Positions 28,180-36,738 of a stretch of 64,000 bases of DNA are shown here, piece by piece. Each line of letters starts with the position of its first letter. The stretch's first letter is position 1. The notes below the pieces were generated by a model. It saw only the letters and a list, made by a program, of their open reading frames with translations, ran no database searches and was not told the origin of the DNA. The position numbers and the translations under genes are program-made. The stretch is from Rhizobium sp. 16-488-2b. GTDB taxonomy: Bacteria > Pseudomonadota > Alphaproteobacteria > Rhizobiales > Rhizobiaceae. The stretch spans positions 1 to 64,000 of the forward strand of contig NZ_JAGHMF010000010.1 in the NCBI RefSeq assembly GCF_017741815.1, read 5' to 3'.

Positions 28180-29664
28180 CTAAGGCGTCCTGAGACCGAA
28201 TTCGGTCATTGTCTCCTCGATGAAGGCGGCGGCCTGCGTCGCAGCCTCATCCGGCGTCCAGCCGAGATGTCGCGCCGCCAGTTTGGCAGCCGTTTCCGCA
28301 TAGCGTCGACCGAGATCCGCCTCCCAGCCAACGGAGAGGCGGCGGCGAAGGATGTCCGAGAGCGTGCATGCCTGCTCGTTGAGGACGGCATGGGCGACCG
28401 AGGCTTCGGTGACACAATGCAAATCCGGGTGGGGCGGCAAAGGCAGGTCCAGCGGGCGTGGCGAGCCGGACGGCTTCAGCCGGCGGGCAACGGCGCGCCT
28501 CAGCCGCCGCCCGGCGTCGCGATGGGTCATCAGCAGCCCGCCGGTGAAAGTGAAGACATTCGGCAGGCCTTCGTCGGTGAGGTCATGCTCGCGAACAGCG
28601 GGCGCGGAGCCCCTGCCGTCATTGGCAAGACTACGCGGCCGCACGCCCGCCCATGCATAGAGCACATCCTCGCGCGTCAGCCCGAAGCCCGGGAACAGGC
28701 GGCCGATCTGATCTAGGATGGCCGCAATCTCGGCCTCCGTAACGCGAAAACCTTCCGGCCTGCCGTCCGAGATAGAATCCCAGGGCCCGGCATAATGAAG
28801 TTCGCCCCAAGGGATCAAATAGAAGGGCGCGCCGGCCGCAGTCACGGTCTCGAAACCGATGCCGCGCAGGCTTCCTGGTAGCCGAACGACGATATTCGTG
28901 CCCTTTTCGCCGGTATTCTTGCGAAGATGCGGCGCCCCGGCCAGAGCGGTGATCTCGTCGACCCAAACGCCGGCGCAATTGACGACGGCGCGCGCGAGAA
29001 CGTCGCGCGAGCCCTTGGCTGCCTCCAGTGTAATCCGCCAGAAGTCGCCCTCCCGCGCCAGCCCCGTCACCGCCGTATGGTTCAGCGCCTCCATGCCGAT
29101 CGCCCGGGCCTTCATGATCGTATCGACAACGATGCGCTCCGGCCAATGATACTGGTATTCGGTGAAAGTCATCGCTCCGCCGATATCCTGTAACCCCGCC
29201 ATGCCCTGAAGCCCCGGATGCGCCCGCGCTTCCGCGGCAGACAGAATGCGAAGGTCGAGCGGTACCCGGCCGCCGTCGCTGGCCGTCATCAGGCGAAAGG
29301 CAAGCCGGGCCTTCCAACGGGGAATGGCGTTTTCCGGAGTTAGCGGAACGATGAAGGTGACGGGCTTTACCCGCTCGGGCGCCAGGCGCACAAACTCCGC
29401 CCGCCCCTGCATCGCGCGGCGCATCAGGCTGAGGCACTCGATGGCGCTGCGCGGATGGGCGAGAAAGGTGGCGATCGAGCCGCTGGCGGCCGAGAGATAG
29501 CCGAGCCCGCAATGCTGCAGGCGCGAGGTTCTGCTGGATGTGCCCGCACCATAGTCATCGCGCTCTACCAGCAACGTGCGATATCCGGCCGCCGCCAAGT
29601 GCTGCCCTGCCGATGCGGCGATGATGCCGCCGCCGACTACGAGTGTGTCGTAGACACCGCTCAC
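28180..29664 (-). CDS. FAD-dependent oxidoreductase, glycerol-3-phosphate dehydrogenase (GlpD)-like
   Basis: The protein has 494 residues from the GTG at 29664. The FAD motif is VVGGGIIAASAG, followed by AGTSSRTSRLQHCGLGYL, the counterpart of the GlpD segment GTSSRSSK..HGGLRYL. The C-terminal helical domain is that of GlpD/DAO enzymes. It would oxidise a hydroxyl or amine of a polyol-phosphate-like or sugar-amine substrate and pass electrons to the quinone pool. I chose GTG 29664 for its GGGAGG box; an earlier GTG at 29703 is possible but lies 9 bp from an operator-like site. Glycerol-3-phosphate itself is unlikely to be the substrate in this context, but that is inference. Confidence 0.7.
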   Translation of the reverse strand: MSGVYDTLVVGGGIIAASAGQHLAAAGYRTLLVERDDYGAGTSSRTSRLQHCGLGYLSAASGSIATFLAHPRSAIECLSLMRRAMQGRAEFVRLAPERVKPVTFIVPLTPENAIPRWKARLAFRLMTASDGGRVPLDLRILSAAEARAHPGLQGMAGLQDIGGAMTFTEYQYHWPERIVVDTIMKARAIGMEALNHTAVTGLAREGDFWRITLEAAKGSRDVLARAVVNCAGVWVDEITALAGAPHLRKNTGEKGTNIVVRLPGSLRGIGFETVTAAGAPFYLIPWGELHYAGPWDSISDGRPEGFRVTEAEIAAILDQIGRLFPGFGLTREDVLYAWAGVRPRSLANDGRGSAPAVREHDLTDEGLPNVFTFTGGLLMTHRDAGRRLRRAVARRLKPSGSPRPLDLPLPPHPDLHCVTEASVAHAVLNEQACTLSDILRRRLSVGWEADLGRRYAETAAKLAARHLGWTPDEAATQAAAFIEETMTEFGLRTP

Positions 29665-29711
29665 GCTCACCTCCCCGCCATCGCCACAGCGACAGATTTT
29701 CACACCGAATG

Positions 29712-29725
29712 TGAGAACGTTCGCA
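29712..29725 (-). promoter_or_regulatory. LacI-type operator (A-type core, one mismatch) upstream of the GlpD-like gene
   Basis: TGAGAACGTTCGCA matches TGAGAACGTTCTCA in 13 of 14 positions. It lies about 50 bp before the GlpD-like start and 85 bp before the divergent SIS gene, so it could act on either. Confidence 0.6.
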
Positions 29726-29771
29726 AAATTTTGCCGATGGTGTCAAGACCGCTTGACGGCAAAGCCGGCGC

Positions 29772-29787
29772 TATAATACGTATTATA
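29772..29787 (+). promoter_or_regulatory. 16-bp palindrome in the SIS promoter, probable GntR-type operator overlapping the -10 region
   Basis: TATAATACGTATTATA is a perfect palindrome that includes a consensus TATAAT. It lies 23 bp before the SIS start. The gene after SIS encodes a GntR/HutC-family regulator, a family that binds short AT-rich palindromes of this kind, so self-regulation of the SIS-GntR-cyclodeaminase unit is likely. Confidence 0.6.
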
Positions 29788-29810
29788 ACGTCATATAGAA
29801 AGGTTCACCC

Positions 29811-30812
29811 ATGTCCCTCCCTTCTGCCTTCGATGCCGGCGTCATTGCCGCGCTCTCCGCGCTTGACGCAAAATCGGTGAAGCATGTGTTCTTCGTCGCC
29901 TGCGGCGGCTCGCTGTCGATCATGCATCCGGCAAAGTTCCTGCTCGACCAGCATTCACCGCTGCCCTCGGATGTCTACAACGCCGCCGAGTTCATCTCCC
30001 GCGCGCCGCGTGCGCTCGACAAGAAATCGCTGGTTATTCTCTGCTCGATGACCGGCACCACTAAGGAAACCACCGCCGCGGCCGAGTTCGCCCGTTCGAA
30101 GGGGGCCAAGACCATCGGCCTGACGGTCGAGCCCGCCTCGCCGCTCGCCAGGGCGGTCGACCATGTCGTCGGCTTCGAAGCGCCCTACACGACCGGCGTG
30201 CCGATCGATGCCAAGGACAGCAACTATTCGCGGATCTACCAGATCGTCATGGGCCTCGTGGCGCTGACCGGCGGCGAAGACCTGACCGGGACGCTGATCG
30301 GCAGCCTTGCCGCCCTGCAGCCGGCGATCGATCGGGCGCATGCAACCTTCGCGCCGATGTTTGAGGACTACGCGCCACGCTTTGCCAAGGAGGACGTGAT
30401 CTATACCGTCGCCAGCGGCGCGAGCTACGGCGCGGCCTATTCCTTCGCCATCTGCGTGCTCATGGAAATGCAGTGGATCAACAGCCAGGCGATCCACGCC
30501 AACGAGTTCTTCCACGGCCCCTTCGAGGTGCTGGACAAGGACCGCGCCTTCATCCTCCTGAAGGGCCTCGACAGCACGCGGCCGCTCGAACAGCGCGCCG
30601 ACGAATTCCTGCACCGCTTCGGCTCGGCCGAGAACATCCTGGTTCTCGATGGCGAAAAGCTGGATCTCTCCGGCATCGACCCGCAATTCCGGGGCAATGT
30701 CGTGCCGCTGATCTTCTTCGACACGCTCTGGCGTTTCGCCTATAAGATCGCCGACCTGCGCAAGCACGAAATGCTGGAAGCGCGGCGCTACATGAAAAAG
30801 ATCAGCTACTGA
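29811..30812 (+). CDS. SIS-domain sugar-amine deglycase, FrlB-like (second copy)
   Basis: The protein has 333 residues and two SIS domains. CSMTGTTKET (78-87) binds the phosphosugar. The catalytic pair expected from FrlB/FraB is present: Glu219 (MEMQW) and His235 (EFFHGPFE), 16 apart. The C-terminal RRYMKKISY corresponds to RRYY..VEY of FrlB. The expected reaction is hydrolytic cleavage of 6-phospho-fructosyl-amine to hexose-6-phosphate and amine. It begins a plus-strand operon with a GntR regulator and an ornithine-cyclodeaminase-family protein. A matching FrlD-type kinase is 6 kb away at 36739. Confidence 0.8.
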   Translation: MSLPSAFDAGVIAALSALDAKSVKHVFFVACGGSLSIMHPAKFLLDQHSPLPSDVYNAAEFISRAPRALDKKSLVILCSMTGTTKETTAAAEFARSKGAKTIGLTVEPASPLARAVDHVVGFEAPYTTGVPIDAKDSNYSRIYQIVMGLVALTGGEDLTGTLIGSLAALQPAIDRAHATFAPMFEDYAPRFAKEDVIYTVASGASYGAAYSFAICVLMEMQWINSQAIHANEFFHGPFEVLDKDRAFILLKGLDSTRPLEQRADEFLHRFGSAENILVLDGEKLDLSGIDPQFRGNVVPLIFFDTLWRFAYKIADLRKHEMLEARRYMKKISY

Positions 30813-30830
30813 GAAAGCCTGGAAGAGCGG

Positions 30831-31541
30831 ATGGAAGACCAAGCGAATCTCTTGCCGCTCTATGAACAGGTCCGGCGCGCGATCCTCGCCGGCATCGATG
30901 CCGGCGAGTTCGCCGAGGGCAGCTTCCTGCCTCCGGAACCGGAGTTGATGGCGCGTTATGAGGTCAGCCGGATCACCCTCAGGCGCGCCATCGGAGAGCT
31001 TTGCGCCGATGGCCGCCTGCAGCGGCAGCAGGGCCGCGGCACGATCGTCATGCCGGCCAAGGTACGCCAGACCCTGGTCTCTCTGTCAGGCTTTTCCGAG
31101 ACCATGGATGGGTTCGGCCGGAGGGCCGGCCACCGCATCCTCTCGCGTTCCGACAATCCGGACGCCCCGGCCATCCGGGCCCGGCTGCAGGCCGAAGCAC
31201 TGATCCGCTTCGACAGGCTGCTGGAGGATAACGGCCGGCCGATGACGCTTGAAACGCTCTGGTTCGATGCGCTGCGCTTTCCCGACGTGATCGAGCCGGT
31301 CGCCGCCGGCGGTTCCTTCTTCGCGGCGCTGCGCGAAAAAGCCGGCATCGAGCCGGCTCATGCCGAGCGGCAGATCGATGTCGCCCTTGCCACCGCCGGC
31401 GAGCGCTCCATCCTTGCCGTCAGCGCCGCCCAGCCCGTTTATCGCATCGAAAAGATCGTCACCGATGCCGAGGGCCGACCGCTCGCCCTGTCGCAGCTCG
31501 TCACCCCCAGCCATCTGGTCACCTACACGATCAAGACCTGA
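30831..31541 (+). CDS. GntR family regulator, HutC/FrlR type (wHTH plus UTRA)
   Basis: The protein has 236 residues. Residues 10-75 are the winged HTH (LYEQVRRAILAGIDAGEFAE, YEVSRITLRRAIGELCADGRL, QGRGTIV). Residues 90-235 are a UTRA effector domain ending RPLALSQLVTPSHLVTYTI. FrlR of E. coli, which controls fructoselysine genes, belongs to the same subfamily. It is 18 bp after the SIS gene, and a palindrome lies in the SIS promoter, so it probably regulates its own operon in response to a sugar-amine phosphate. Confidence 0.88.
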   Translation: MEDQANLLPLYEQVRRAILAGIDAGEFAEGSFLPPEPELMARYEVSRITLRRAIGELCADGRLQRQQGRGTIVMPAKVRQTLVSLSGFSETMDGFGRRAGHRILSRSDNPDAPAIRARLQAEALIRFDRLLEDNGRPMTLETLWFDALRFPDVIEPVAAGGSFFAALREKAGIEPAHAERQIDVALATAGERSILAVSAAQPVYRIEKIVTDAEGRPLALSQLVTPSHLVTYTIKT

Positions 31542-31551
31542 AAGGTTCGAC

Positions 31552-32490
31552 ATGCATGTTTTCGACGCCGCTGCCGTTCACGCGGCGCTTCCCTGGCCGT
31601 ATCTGATCGCGGCCCTGCGCAAGGCGCATCTCGGCGGCATGCCTGCTTCCGAGGTCGTGGTGCAATCCGATCCCGCCGGCGGCGAGGCACAGTTCGTCAC
31701 CCTGCCCGGCTGGGCGTTCGGCGGCCCGATCGTCGTGAAAATGGTCGGCATCTTTCCGCAGAATGCGAATCTCGAGCCGCCGCAGCCCGCCGTTCAGGGA
31801 CTGGTAGCGCTGTTTGACGGCAAGACCGGCGGACCGCTGCTGGTCGCCGACGGCGCGGCCATGACGGCGCGCAAGACCGCCGCCGACTCCGCCCTTGGCG
31901 CCGCCATTCTCGCCCGCGAGGATGTGGAAGACCTGCTGATCGTCGGGGCCGGCGCTCTCGCGCCGCATTTTGCCGAAGCACATCTGACCGCCCGGCCGTC
32001 GTTGCGGAGGGTCACGATTTGGAACCGCACGTCCGCCCGCGCCGAAGCCGTGGCGGCCGAGCTTCGGGCAACGGGTATCGACGTGACGGTAACCGACGAT
32101 CTCGACGGCGCCGTCGCCCGCGCCGATATCGTGTCCTGCGTGACAATGTCGGATACAGCACTGGTCAAGGGCGCGCTCCTGCGGCCCGGCACCCATCTCG
32201 ATCTTGTCGGCGCTTACCTGCCCACGCTTCGGGAGGCGGATGATGCAGCCCTTGTGCGCGGCACGATCTTCGTCGACAGCCGCAACAACATGAAAGGCGG
32301 CGGCGACCTTTCGCAGGCCGTCGCATCGGGCGCCATCACCTGGGACGCCGTGAAGGCCGATCTTTTCGAACTCGCGCAGGGAAAAAGAGAAGGCCGTACC
32401 GGCGCCGGCCAGATCACCGTGTTCAAGAACAACGGCGGTGCCCATCTCGACCTTTTCACGGCATCCGCGCTTTCGCAGACACGCGGTTGA
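31552..32490 (+). CDS. Ornithine cyclodeaminase/mu-crystallin family protein
   Basis: The protein has 312 residues from ATG 31552. Features of the family are TARKTAADSALGAAILARED (substrate/NAD contact), LLIVGAGALAPHFAEA (Rossmann motif) and VSCVTMSDTALVKGALLRPG. Members are NAD-dependent ornithine cyclodeaminases, alanine dehydrogenases or imine reductases. In this operon, behind a deglycase, it may process the amino acid or imine released from the sugar conjugate. The longer frame starting at 31360 lies inside the GntR gene and is not real. A hairpin terminator follows at 32499-32522. Confidence 0.8.
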   Translation: MHVFDAAAVHAALPWPYLIAALRKAHLGGMPASEVVVQSDPAGGEAQFVTLPGWAFGGPIVVKMVGIFPQNANLEPPQPAVQGLVALFDGKTGGPLLVADGAAMTARKTAADSALGAAILAREDVEDLLIVGAGALAPHFAEAHLTARPSLRRVTIWNRTSARAEAVAAELRATGIDVTVTDDLDGAVARADIVSCVTMSDTALVKGALLRPGTHLDLVGAYLPTLREADDAALVRGTIFVDSRNNMKGGGDLSQAVASGAITWDAVKADLFELAQGKREGRTGAGQITVFKNNGGAHLDLFTASALSQTRG

Positions 32491-32498
32491 GGTCCTAT

Positions 32499-32522
32499 GG
32501 CTGACGCTTTTACGCGTCAGCC
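32499..32522. terminator. Hairpin between convergent genes
   Basis: GGCTGACGC (32499-32507) pairs perfectly with GCGTCAGCC (32514-32522) around TTTTAC. It lies after the cyclodeaminase stop and overlaps the last codons of the convergent ATPase gene, so it can end transcripts from both sides. A long T-run is absent. Confidence 0.6.
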
Positions 32523-33298
32523 AGGACGCGCGCCAGGAACGCCCGCGTGCGGTCATGCTGCGGGCGCGTCAGCACGTCCGCCGGCCGGCCTTCTTCCACG
32601 ATCACCCCGCCATCCATGAAGATCAGATGGTCGGCCACATCGCGCGCAAAACCCATTTCATGAGTGACGACAACCATGGTCATGCCGTCGTCAGCGAGCT
32701 GGCGCATGACGGCCAGGACCTCACCGACAAGCTCCGGGTCTAGCGCCGAGGTCGGCTCGTCGAACAGCATTACATCCGGCTTCATCGCCAGCGAACGGGC
32801 GATTGCCGCGCGCTGCTGCTGCCCGCCGGAAAGCTGGGCGGGATAATAGCTCGCCCGCTCCTTCATGCCGACGCGCTCCAGAAGTACCATCGCCTCCTGG
32901 ACTGCCGTCGCCCGCGGAACGCGTTTGACGAGAACCGGGGCCTCGATGACGTTTTCGAGCACGGTCTTGTGCGGAAACAGATGGAAGCCCTGGAACACCA
33001 TACCCATGCGCTGGCGCTGGCGGGCCAGTTCGTTGAAGCTCATTTCATAGAGCTTGTCGCCCTTCCAGCGCACGCCGACGGGCTCGCCATTGAGGAAGAT
33101 GGCGCCGCCCGTGGGCTTTTCGAGATAGTTCAGGCAGCGAAGCAGCGTGCTCTTGCCGGAACCGGAAGGGCCGACGATGCAGGTCACGTCGCCGCGCATC
33201 ACCGCGACATCGATGCCGCGCAACACTTCATGGGCGCCGAAACTCTTGCGCAGGCGCTCGACCTTCAGCAGCGGTTCGATCATCATCTCGGCGTTCAT
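32510..33298 (-). CDS. Polar amino acid-type ABC transporter ATP-binding protein
   Basis: The protein has 262 residues. Walker A is GPSGSGKST, the signature [14 protein letters not shown], Walker [13 protein letters not shown], followed by VVTHEMGF, all typical of the GlnQ/HisP family. It overlaps the permease gene by 4 bp. With the permease and the binding protein (34307-35152) it forms a complete importer for an amino-acid-like or opine-like compound. Confidence 0.9.
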   Translation of the reverse strand: MNAEMMIEPLLKVERLRKSFGAHEVLRGIDVAVMRGDVTCIVGPSGSGKSTLLRCLNYLEKPTGGAIFLNGEPVGVRWKGDKLYEMSFNELARQRQRMGMVFQGFHLFPHKTVLENVIEAPVLVKRVPRATAVQEAMVLLERVGMKERASYYPAQLSGGQQQRAAIARSLAMKPDVMLFDEPTSALDPELVGEVLAVMRQLADDGMTMVVVTHEMGFARDVADHLIFMDGGVIVEEGRPADVLTRPQHDRTRAFLARVLADA

Positions 33299-34215
33299 CC
33301 CTGGGCCTCCCGTTGGCGCGCGAACAGGCGGAACATGCCGCCGGATTTCTTCTCACCCGCGCGATGTTCGGATTTCAATCGATGCTCGACAGCATGTTCC
33401 ACGGCCGTCAGGATGGTGGTGAGCACGAGATACCAGATGGTCGCGACCAAAAGCAGCGGCACGGTCTGGTAGGTGCGCGCATAGACCATCTGCGCGGAAT
33501 AGAGCAGATCGGGCAGCGCCAGCACGGAAACGAGCGAGGTGAATTTCAGCATCGAGATCGTATCGTTGCCGATCGGCGGGATGACGATGCGCAGCGCCTG
33601 CGGCAGCACGATACGGCGAAGCGCCTGGCCGCGCGTCAGCCCAAGCGTCGCGGCGGCCTCCGTCTGGCCGGTATTGATCGCCTGAATGCCGGCGCGGATC
33701 ATTTCGGCGGCATAGGCGCTTTCGGTGAAGGCCAGGCCCATGATGGCGGCGCTGAACGGCGTGATGAGTTCATTGGTATTCCAGGAGATGAGCTTCGGCC
33801 CGCCGAACGGAATACCGATCGAGATCTCCGGCAGGAGAAGTGCCAGATTGTACCAGAAGATCATCTGCACCAGCGGCGGCACGCCACGGAAAAACCAGAT
33901 CCAGCCCCAGCTCACCGACTGGAAGACGCTGCTGGCCGACAGGCGCATGATGGCCAGCACGACGCCGATCGCCAGCCCCAGCACCATGGCGAGCGCCGTC
34001 AGGAGCAGCGTCATGCCGAGACCGGAAAGGATCGCCGGGTTGAACATATACTCGGCGACGACGCTCCACTGCATGTTCTTGTTGGTGACGAGCACCTGAA
34101 GGAAGACGACGGCGAGGATCGCAAGCGCCACGCCGCCGATCCAGTGGCCGACCTTTGGCACCGCAATGGGCTTCACATCATGGATGGAGGGGCGCGAAAG
34201 TGGTTCTTCAGACAT
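33295..34215 (-). CDS. Polar amino acid-type ABC transporter permease
   Basis: The protein has 306 residues from ATG 34215, chosen for the AGGA box 6 bp upstream; an ATG two codons earlier has none. HisM-type features include [17 protein letters not shown] and the EAA loop [22 protein letters not shown]. About five or six membrane segments are visible. It has long N- and C-terminal cytosolic tails for the family. Two hairpins separate it from the binding protein gene upstream. Confidence 0.88.
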   Translation of the reverse strand: MSEEPLSRPSIHDVKPIAVPKVGHWIGGVALAILAVVFLQVLVTNKNMQWSVVAEYMFNPAILSGLGMTLLLTALAMVLGLAIGVVLAIMRLSASSVFQSVSWGWIWFFRGVPPLVQMIFWYNLALLLPEISIGIPFGGPKLISWNTNELITPFSAAIMGLAFTESAYAAEMIRAGIQAINTGQTEAAATLGLTRGQALRRIVLPQALRIVIPPIGNDTISMLKFTSLVSVLALPDLLYSAQMVYARTYQTVPLLLVATIWYLVLTTILTAVEHAVEHRLKSEHRAGEKKSGGMFRLFARQREAQG

Positions 34216-34229
34216 CGTCATTCCTAGCT

Positions 34230-34300
34230 GCCCGCTTCGGGCCTGTCCGATCCGGCCCGAAGCGGGCTTCGGGCCGGAATGGTTTTGCATGCGGCAAAAC
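34230..34300 (-). other. Two intercistronic hairpins after the binding protein gene
   Basis: The first is a perfect 14-bp stem: GCCCGCTTCGGGCC (34230-34243) with GGCCCGAAGCGGGC (34254-34267), 10-base loop. The second is GTTTTGC (34282-34288) with GCAAAAC (34294-34300). On the transcribed strand they follow the binding protein stop by 6 bp and precede the permease. Such elements often protect the upstream message and lower downstream expression, which would favour excess binding protein. Confidence 0.7.
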
Positions 34301-34306
34301 GGTGCC

Positions 34307-35152
34307 TCACAGATCGGCCGGATGCTCTTCCGTGATCAGCAGCGCCTTGCTCAGCATGCCGCTGTCGTTGAGGCCCCACTTGGCCATGATCTTCTCATAG
34401 GTGCCGTCGTCGATCATCGACTGGATCGCATCCGTCAGCACTTGGCCGAGCGGATCGCCCTTGCGCACGCCAATGCAGCTATTGACCGGCGACAGGACCA
34501 GATCGGACACCTTCAGGTCGCCGGTCTGTTTAGCCATATAGGCAAGCTTCACCGATCCGCCCACCGTCGCCTGCGCCCGGTTGGAGCGCACGGCAAGCTC
34601 CGCCTGCGCCTGCGTGCCATGCGTCTGCATGACGACCGGCTTGTCCTTGCACTCATTGGCGTTCAGTTTTTCAAGAAGGCCGATGTCCCAGGAGCCGTTC
34701 AGGACGGCGATCGTCAGCCCGCAGGCATCCTCTGCCGACTTGATGTCGAGCGTGCTGTCTTTCGGATAGGCAAAGGAGGTGCCGATGCGGCGCTGGGAAA
34801 CGAAGTCGAGCGTCTTCAGGCGCTCCGCCGTAGTACCGAAGGACGAGAAGCCGGCATCGAAACGCTTGGACTGCAGGCCCGGAATGATGGCGTCGAAGCT
34901 CGTGCCCTCGAAGGTGAAGGTCACGCCGAGGCGCTGTTCCATCTCCTTGGCGATGTCGACGCTCCAGCCCTTGAGCTGGCCATCGGCATCCTGGTACTCG
35001 TCCGGCGCCCAATCGTTGAAGACCGCGGCCTTGATGCCGTTGTCCTTGTATTCCTGCGGCAGCGCATCGTGCAGCGCGGGAATGACATCGGCCAGCGCCG
35101 GCATCGCCAGCGCGGCGCTCAGCACACATCCGGCCAGAATGGATTTAAACAT
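34307..35152 (-). CDS. Polar amino acid/opine-type ABC transporter substrate-binding protein
   Basis: The 281-residue precursor has a signal peptide ending at ALAMPALA. SBP_bac_3 features include GWSVDIAKEMEQRLGVTFTF, FDAIIPGLQSKRFDAGFSSF and CIGVRKGDPLGQVLTDAIQS. It lies upstream of the permease and ATPase genes. A LacI-type palindrome (35223-35236) lies 71 bp before its start, between it and the divergent LacI gene at 35413. The ligand is probably an amino acid conjugate, by neighbourhood. Confidence 0.88.
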   Translation of the reverse strand: MFKSILAGCVLSAALAMPALADVIPALHDALPQEYKDNGIKAAVFNDWAPDEYQDADGQLKGWSVDIAKEMEQRLGVTFTFEGTSFDAIIPGLQSKRFDAGFSSFGTTAERLKTLDFVSQRRIGTSFAYPKDSTLDIKSAEDACGLTIAVLNGSWDIGLLEKLNANECKDKPVVMQTHGTQAQAELAVRSNRAQATVGGSVKLAYMAKQTGDLKVSDLVLSPVNSCIGVRKGDPLGQVLTDAIQSMIDDGTYEKIMAKWGLNDSGMLSKALLITEEHPADL

Positions 35153-35222
35153 GACGACCTCCTTGTTGTAGCGAACCCGGCGGGCTCGGACTTCCGTTCT
35201 CTGGTTCCCCTTGAAAAATTAA

Positions 35223-35236
35223 CGAGAACGTTCTCA
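35223..35236. promoter_or_regulatory. LacI-type operator (A-type core) between the binding protein gene and lacI-type gene
   Basis: CGAGAACGTTCTCA contains the full 12-bp palindrome GAGAACGTTCTC (35224-35235) and matches the perfect 14-mer at 36699-36712 in 13 of 14 bases. Its position suits repression of the ABC operon and possibly of the regulator gene. Confidence 0.75.
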
Positions 35237-35412
35237 CATATGAGACACGGAGATTGCCCTGCCGTCAAGCGCCGTCTTATCAAGACATCGCGCTCAAAGC
35301 CTTTGAAAACCCCCGTCGATCTGCTAACACCTATAAAGAGTTGCCGATTTTTCCCGACGAGACATGAAAAGATTCTCAGTTCGGCAGATCAGTTTGTGAG
35401 AGGAATGGCCAC

Positions 35413-36501
35413 GTGGCTCCGAAAAGCAAGGCAACGATCACAGAGGTTGCACGGGCGGCGGGTGTTTCCACGGCTACTGCAGGACGCGTGCTCGGCGGCT
35501 ACGGCTACACCAGCGATGACAAGAAGGAACAGGTTCTCAAGGCGGCCCAAAGCCTCGGCTATCGCCCCAATGCGCTGGCCCGTAGCCTCATCACCGGCAA
35601 GACCCGCACGCTCGGCGTCGTCGCCGGCGATATTCAGAACCCGTTCTATGCCTCTGTTTTGCGCGGCATTTCCAACGTCGCGGAAGCCAACGGCTTCGGC
35701 CTGTTGATCACCAACAGCGATGAGGCGCAGCCCAAGGAGGTTCACTCGGTCGAGCTTCTGACGCAAAAACAGGTGGACGGACTGATCGTCACGCCGAGCG
35801 ATACGCGCAAGGCGCGGCATTTGCATAGTCTCAAGGCTATGGGCGTTCCACTCGTGCTGATCGACCGCGCCGTTGCGGGCCTGATGGTCGATCGCGTCGC
35901 GACCGACAACATAGCCGCATCAGAGCAGGCCGTGCGCCATTTGATCGCCGCCGGCCATCGCCGGATCGGCATCGTGGCGGAACTCGCGGACGAAAAGAGC
36001 GGCGGGCTGGAGACCTTCCTCGCCCGCGCCGTCGCCGGCGACCCTATCGAAAGCGAGACGCTCTATCCGAGCTGGCAGCGCCTCCTGGGCTACGTGCGCG
36101 CGCATCGGATCGAAGGCCTGCCCGTGGACCCTAGCCTTACTTTGCGGGCCGGTAGCTATTCCGCCGTGGCCGCACAGGCCGTCGTACCGCGCCTGATGAC
36201 AAGCCCAGAGCCGCCAACGGCGCTGTTCACCACGGACGGCACCATGTCGGAAGGCACCATGCGGGCGCTCGCCGAGTTGAAGCTCTCCATCCCGCAGGAT
36301 CTGTCGATCATTTGCTTCGACGATCTCGACTGGATGAGTTTCCACCGTCCCGGCATCACCACCGTCGCACAGCCACGGCTTGCCATGGGCGAGGCCGCCG
36401 CGCGGATGCTGCTGGAGCGCATCCGCGGCGAGGACTATCCGCCGCGCACCGTGCTGATGCCTGCGGAATTGATCGAACGCGGCTCGGTTGCGCAGCTCTG
36501 A
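35413..36501 (+). CDS. LacI family transcriptional regulator of the A-type operator regulon
   Basis: The protein has 362 residues. The HTH is ATITEVARAAGVSTATAGRV, and the effector domain includes VVAGDIQNPFYASVLRGISN and IICFDDLDWMSFHRPGITTVAQP. The start is a GTG with a GAGAGGAA box 8 bp upstream. It is flanked by GAGAACGTTCTC sites on both sides, and two more lie at 28131 and 29712, so it may control the ABC operon, the PfkB kinase, the FrlC-like isomerase and the GlpD-like oxidase. It is closely related to the regulator at 24095. Confidence 0.9.
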   Translation: MAPKSKATITEVARAAGVSTATAGRVLGGYGYTSDDKKEQVLKAAQSLGYRPNALARSLITGKTRTLGVVAGDIQNPFYASVLRGISNVAEANGFGLLITNSDEAQPKEVHSVELLTQKQVDGLIVTPSDTRKARHLHSLKAMGVPLVLIDRAVAGLMVDRVATDNIAASEQAVRHLIAAGHRRIGIVAELADEKSGGLETFLARAVAGDPIESETLYPSWQRLLGYVRAHRIEGLPVDPSLTLRAGSYSAVAAQAVVPRLMTSPEPPTALFTTDGTMSEGTMRALAELKLSIPQDLSIICFDDLDWMSFHRPGITTVAQPRLAMGEAAARMLLERIRGEDYPPRTVLMPAELIERGSVAQL

Positions 36502-36695
36502 TTTCCGGGCGGAACATTCCTCCCCGCAAGCCGAACGCGAGGGATTATTGCCTGTTATTTTTCCATACCGTTCTCGCGGCAATGCCGACGGCCACCGTCA
36601 CCAGGCCTGGCCGTTTCCTCCATATTTCATCATCGCTCCTGATATCCGGCGCGCGCGGCGCACGAAATCGGTTGCCTTTTTCAGTTCGATCCTTT

Positions 36696-36715
36696 AACTG
36701 AGAACGTTCTCAGTT
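36696..36715 (+). promoter_or_regulatory. LacI-type operator, 20-bp perfect palindrome in front of the PfkB kinase gene
   Basis: AACTGAGAACGTTCTCAGTT is perfectly symmetrical and lies 23 bp before the kinase start. It is the strongest of the four A-type sites. The core 14-mer is TGAGAACGTTCTCA. Confidence 0.85.
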
Positions 36716-36738
36716 TGATTCTCAGGAGAGCTTACCCG

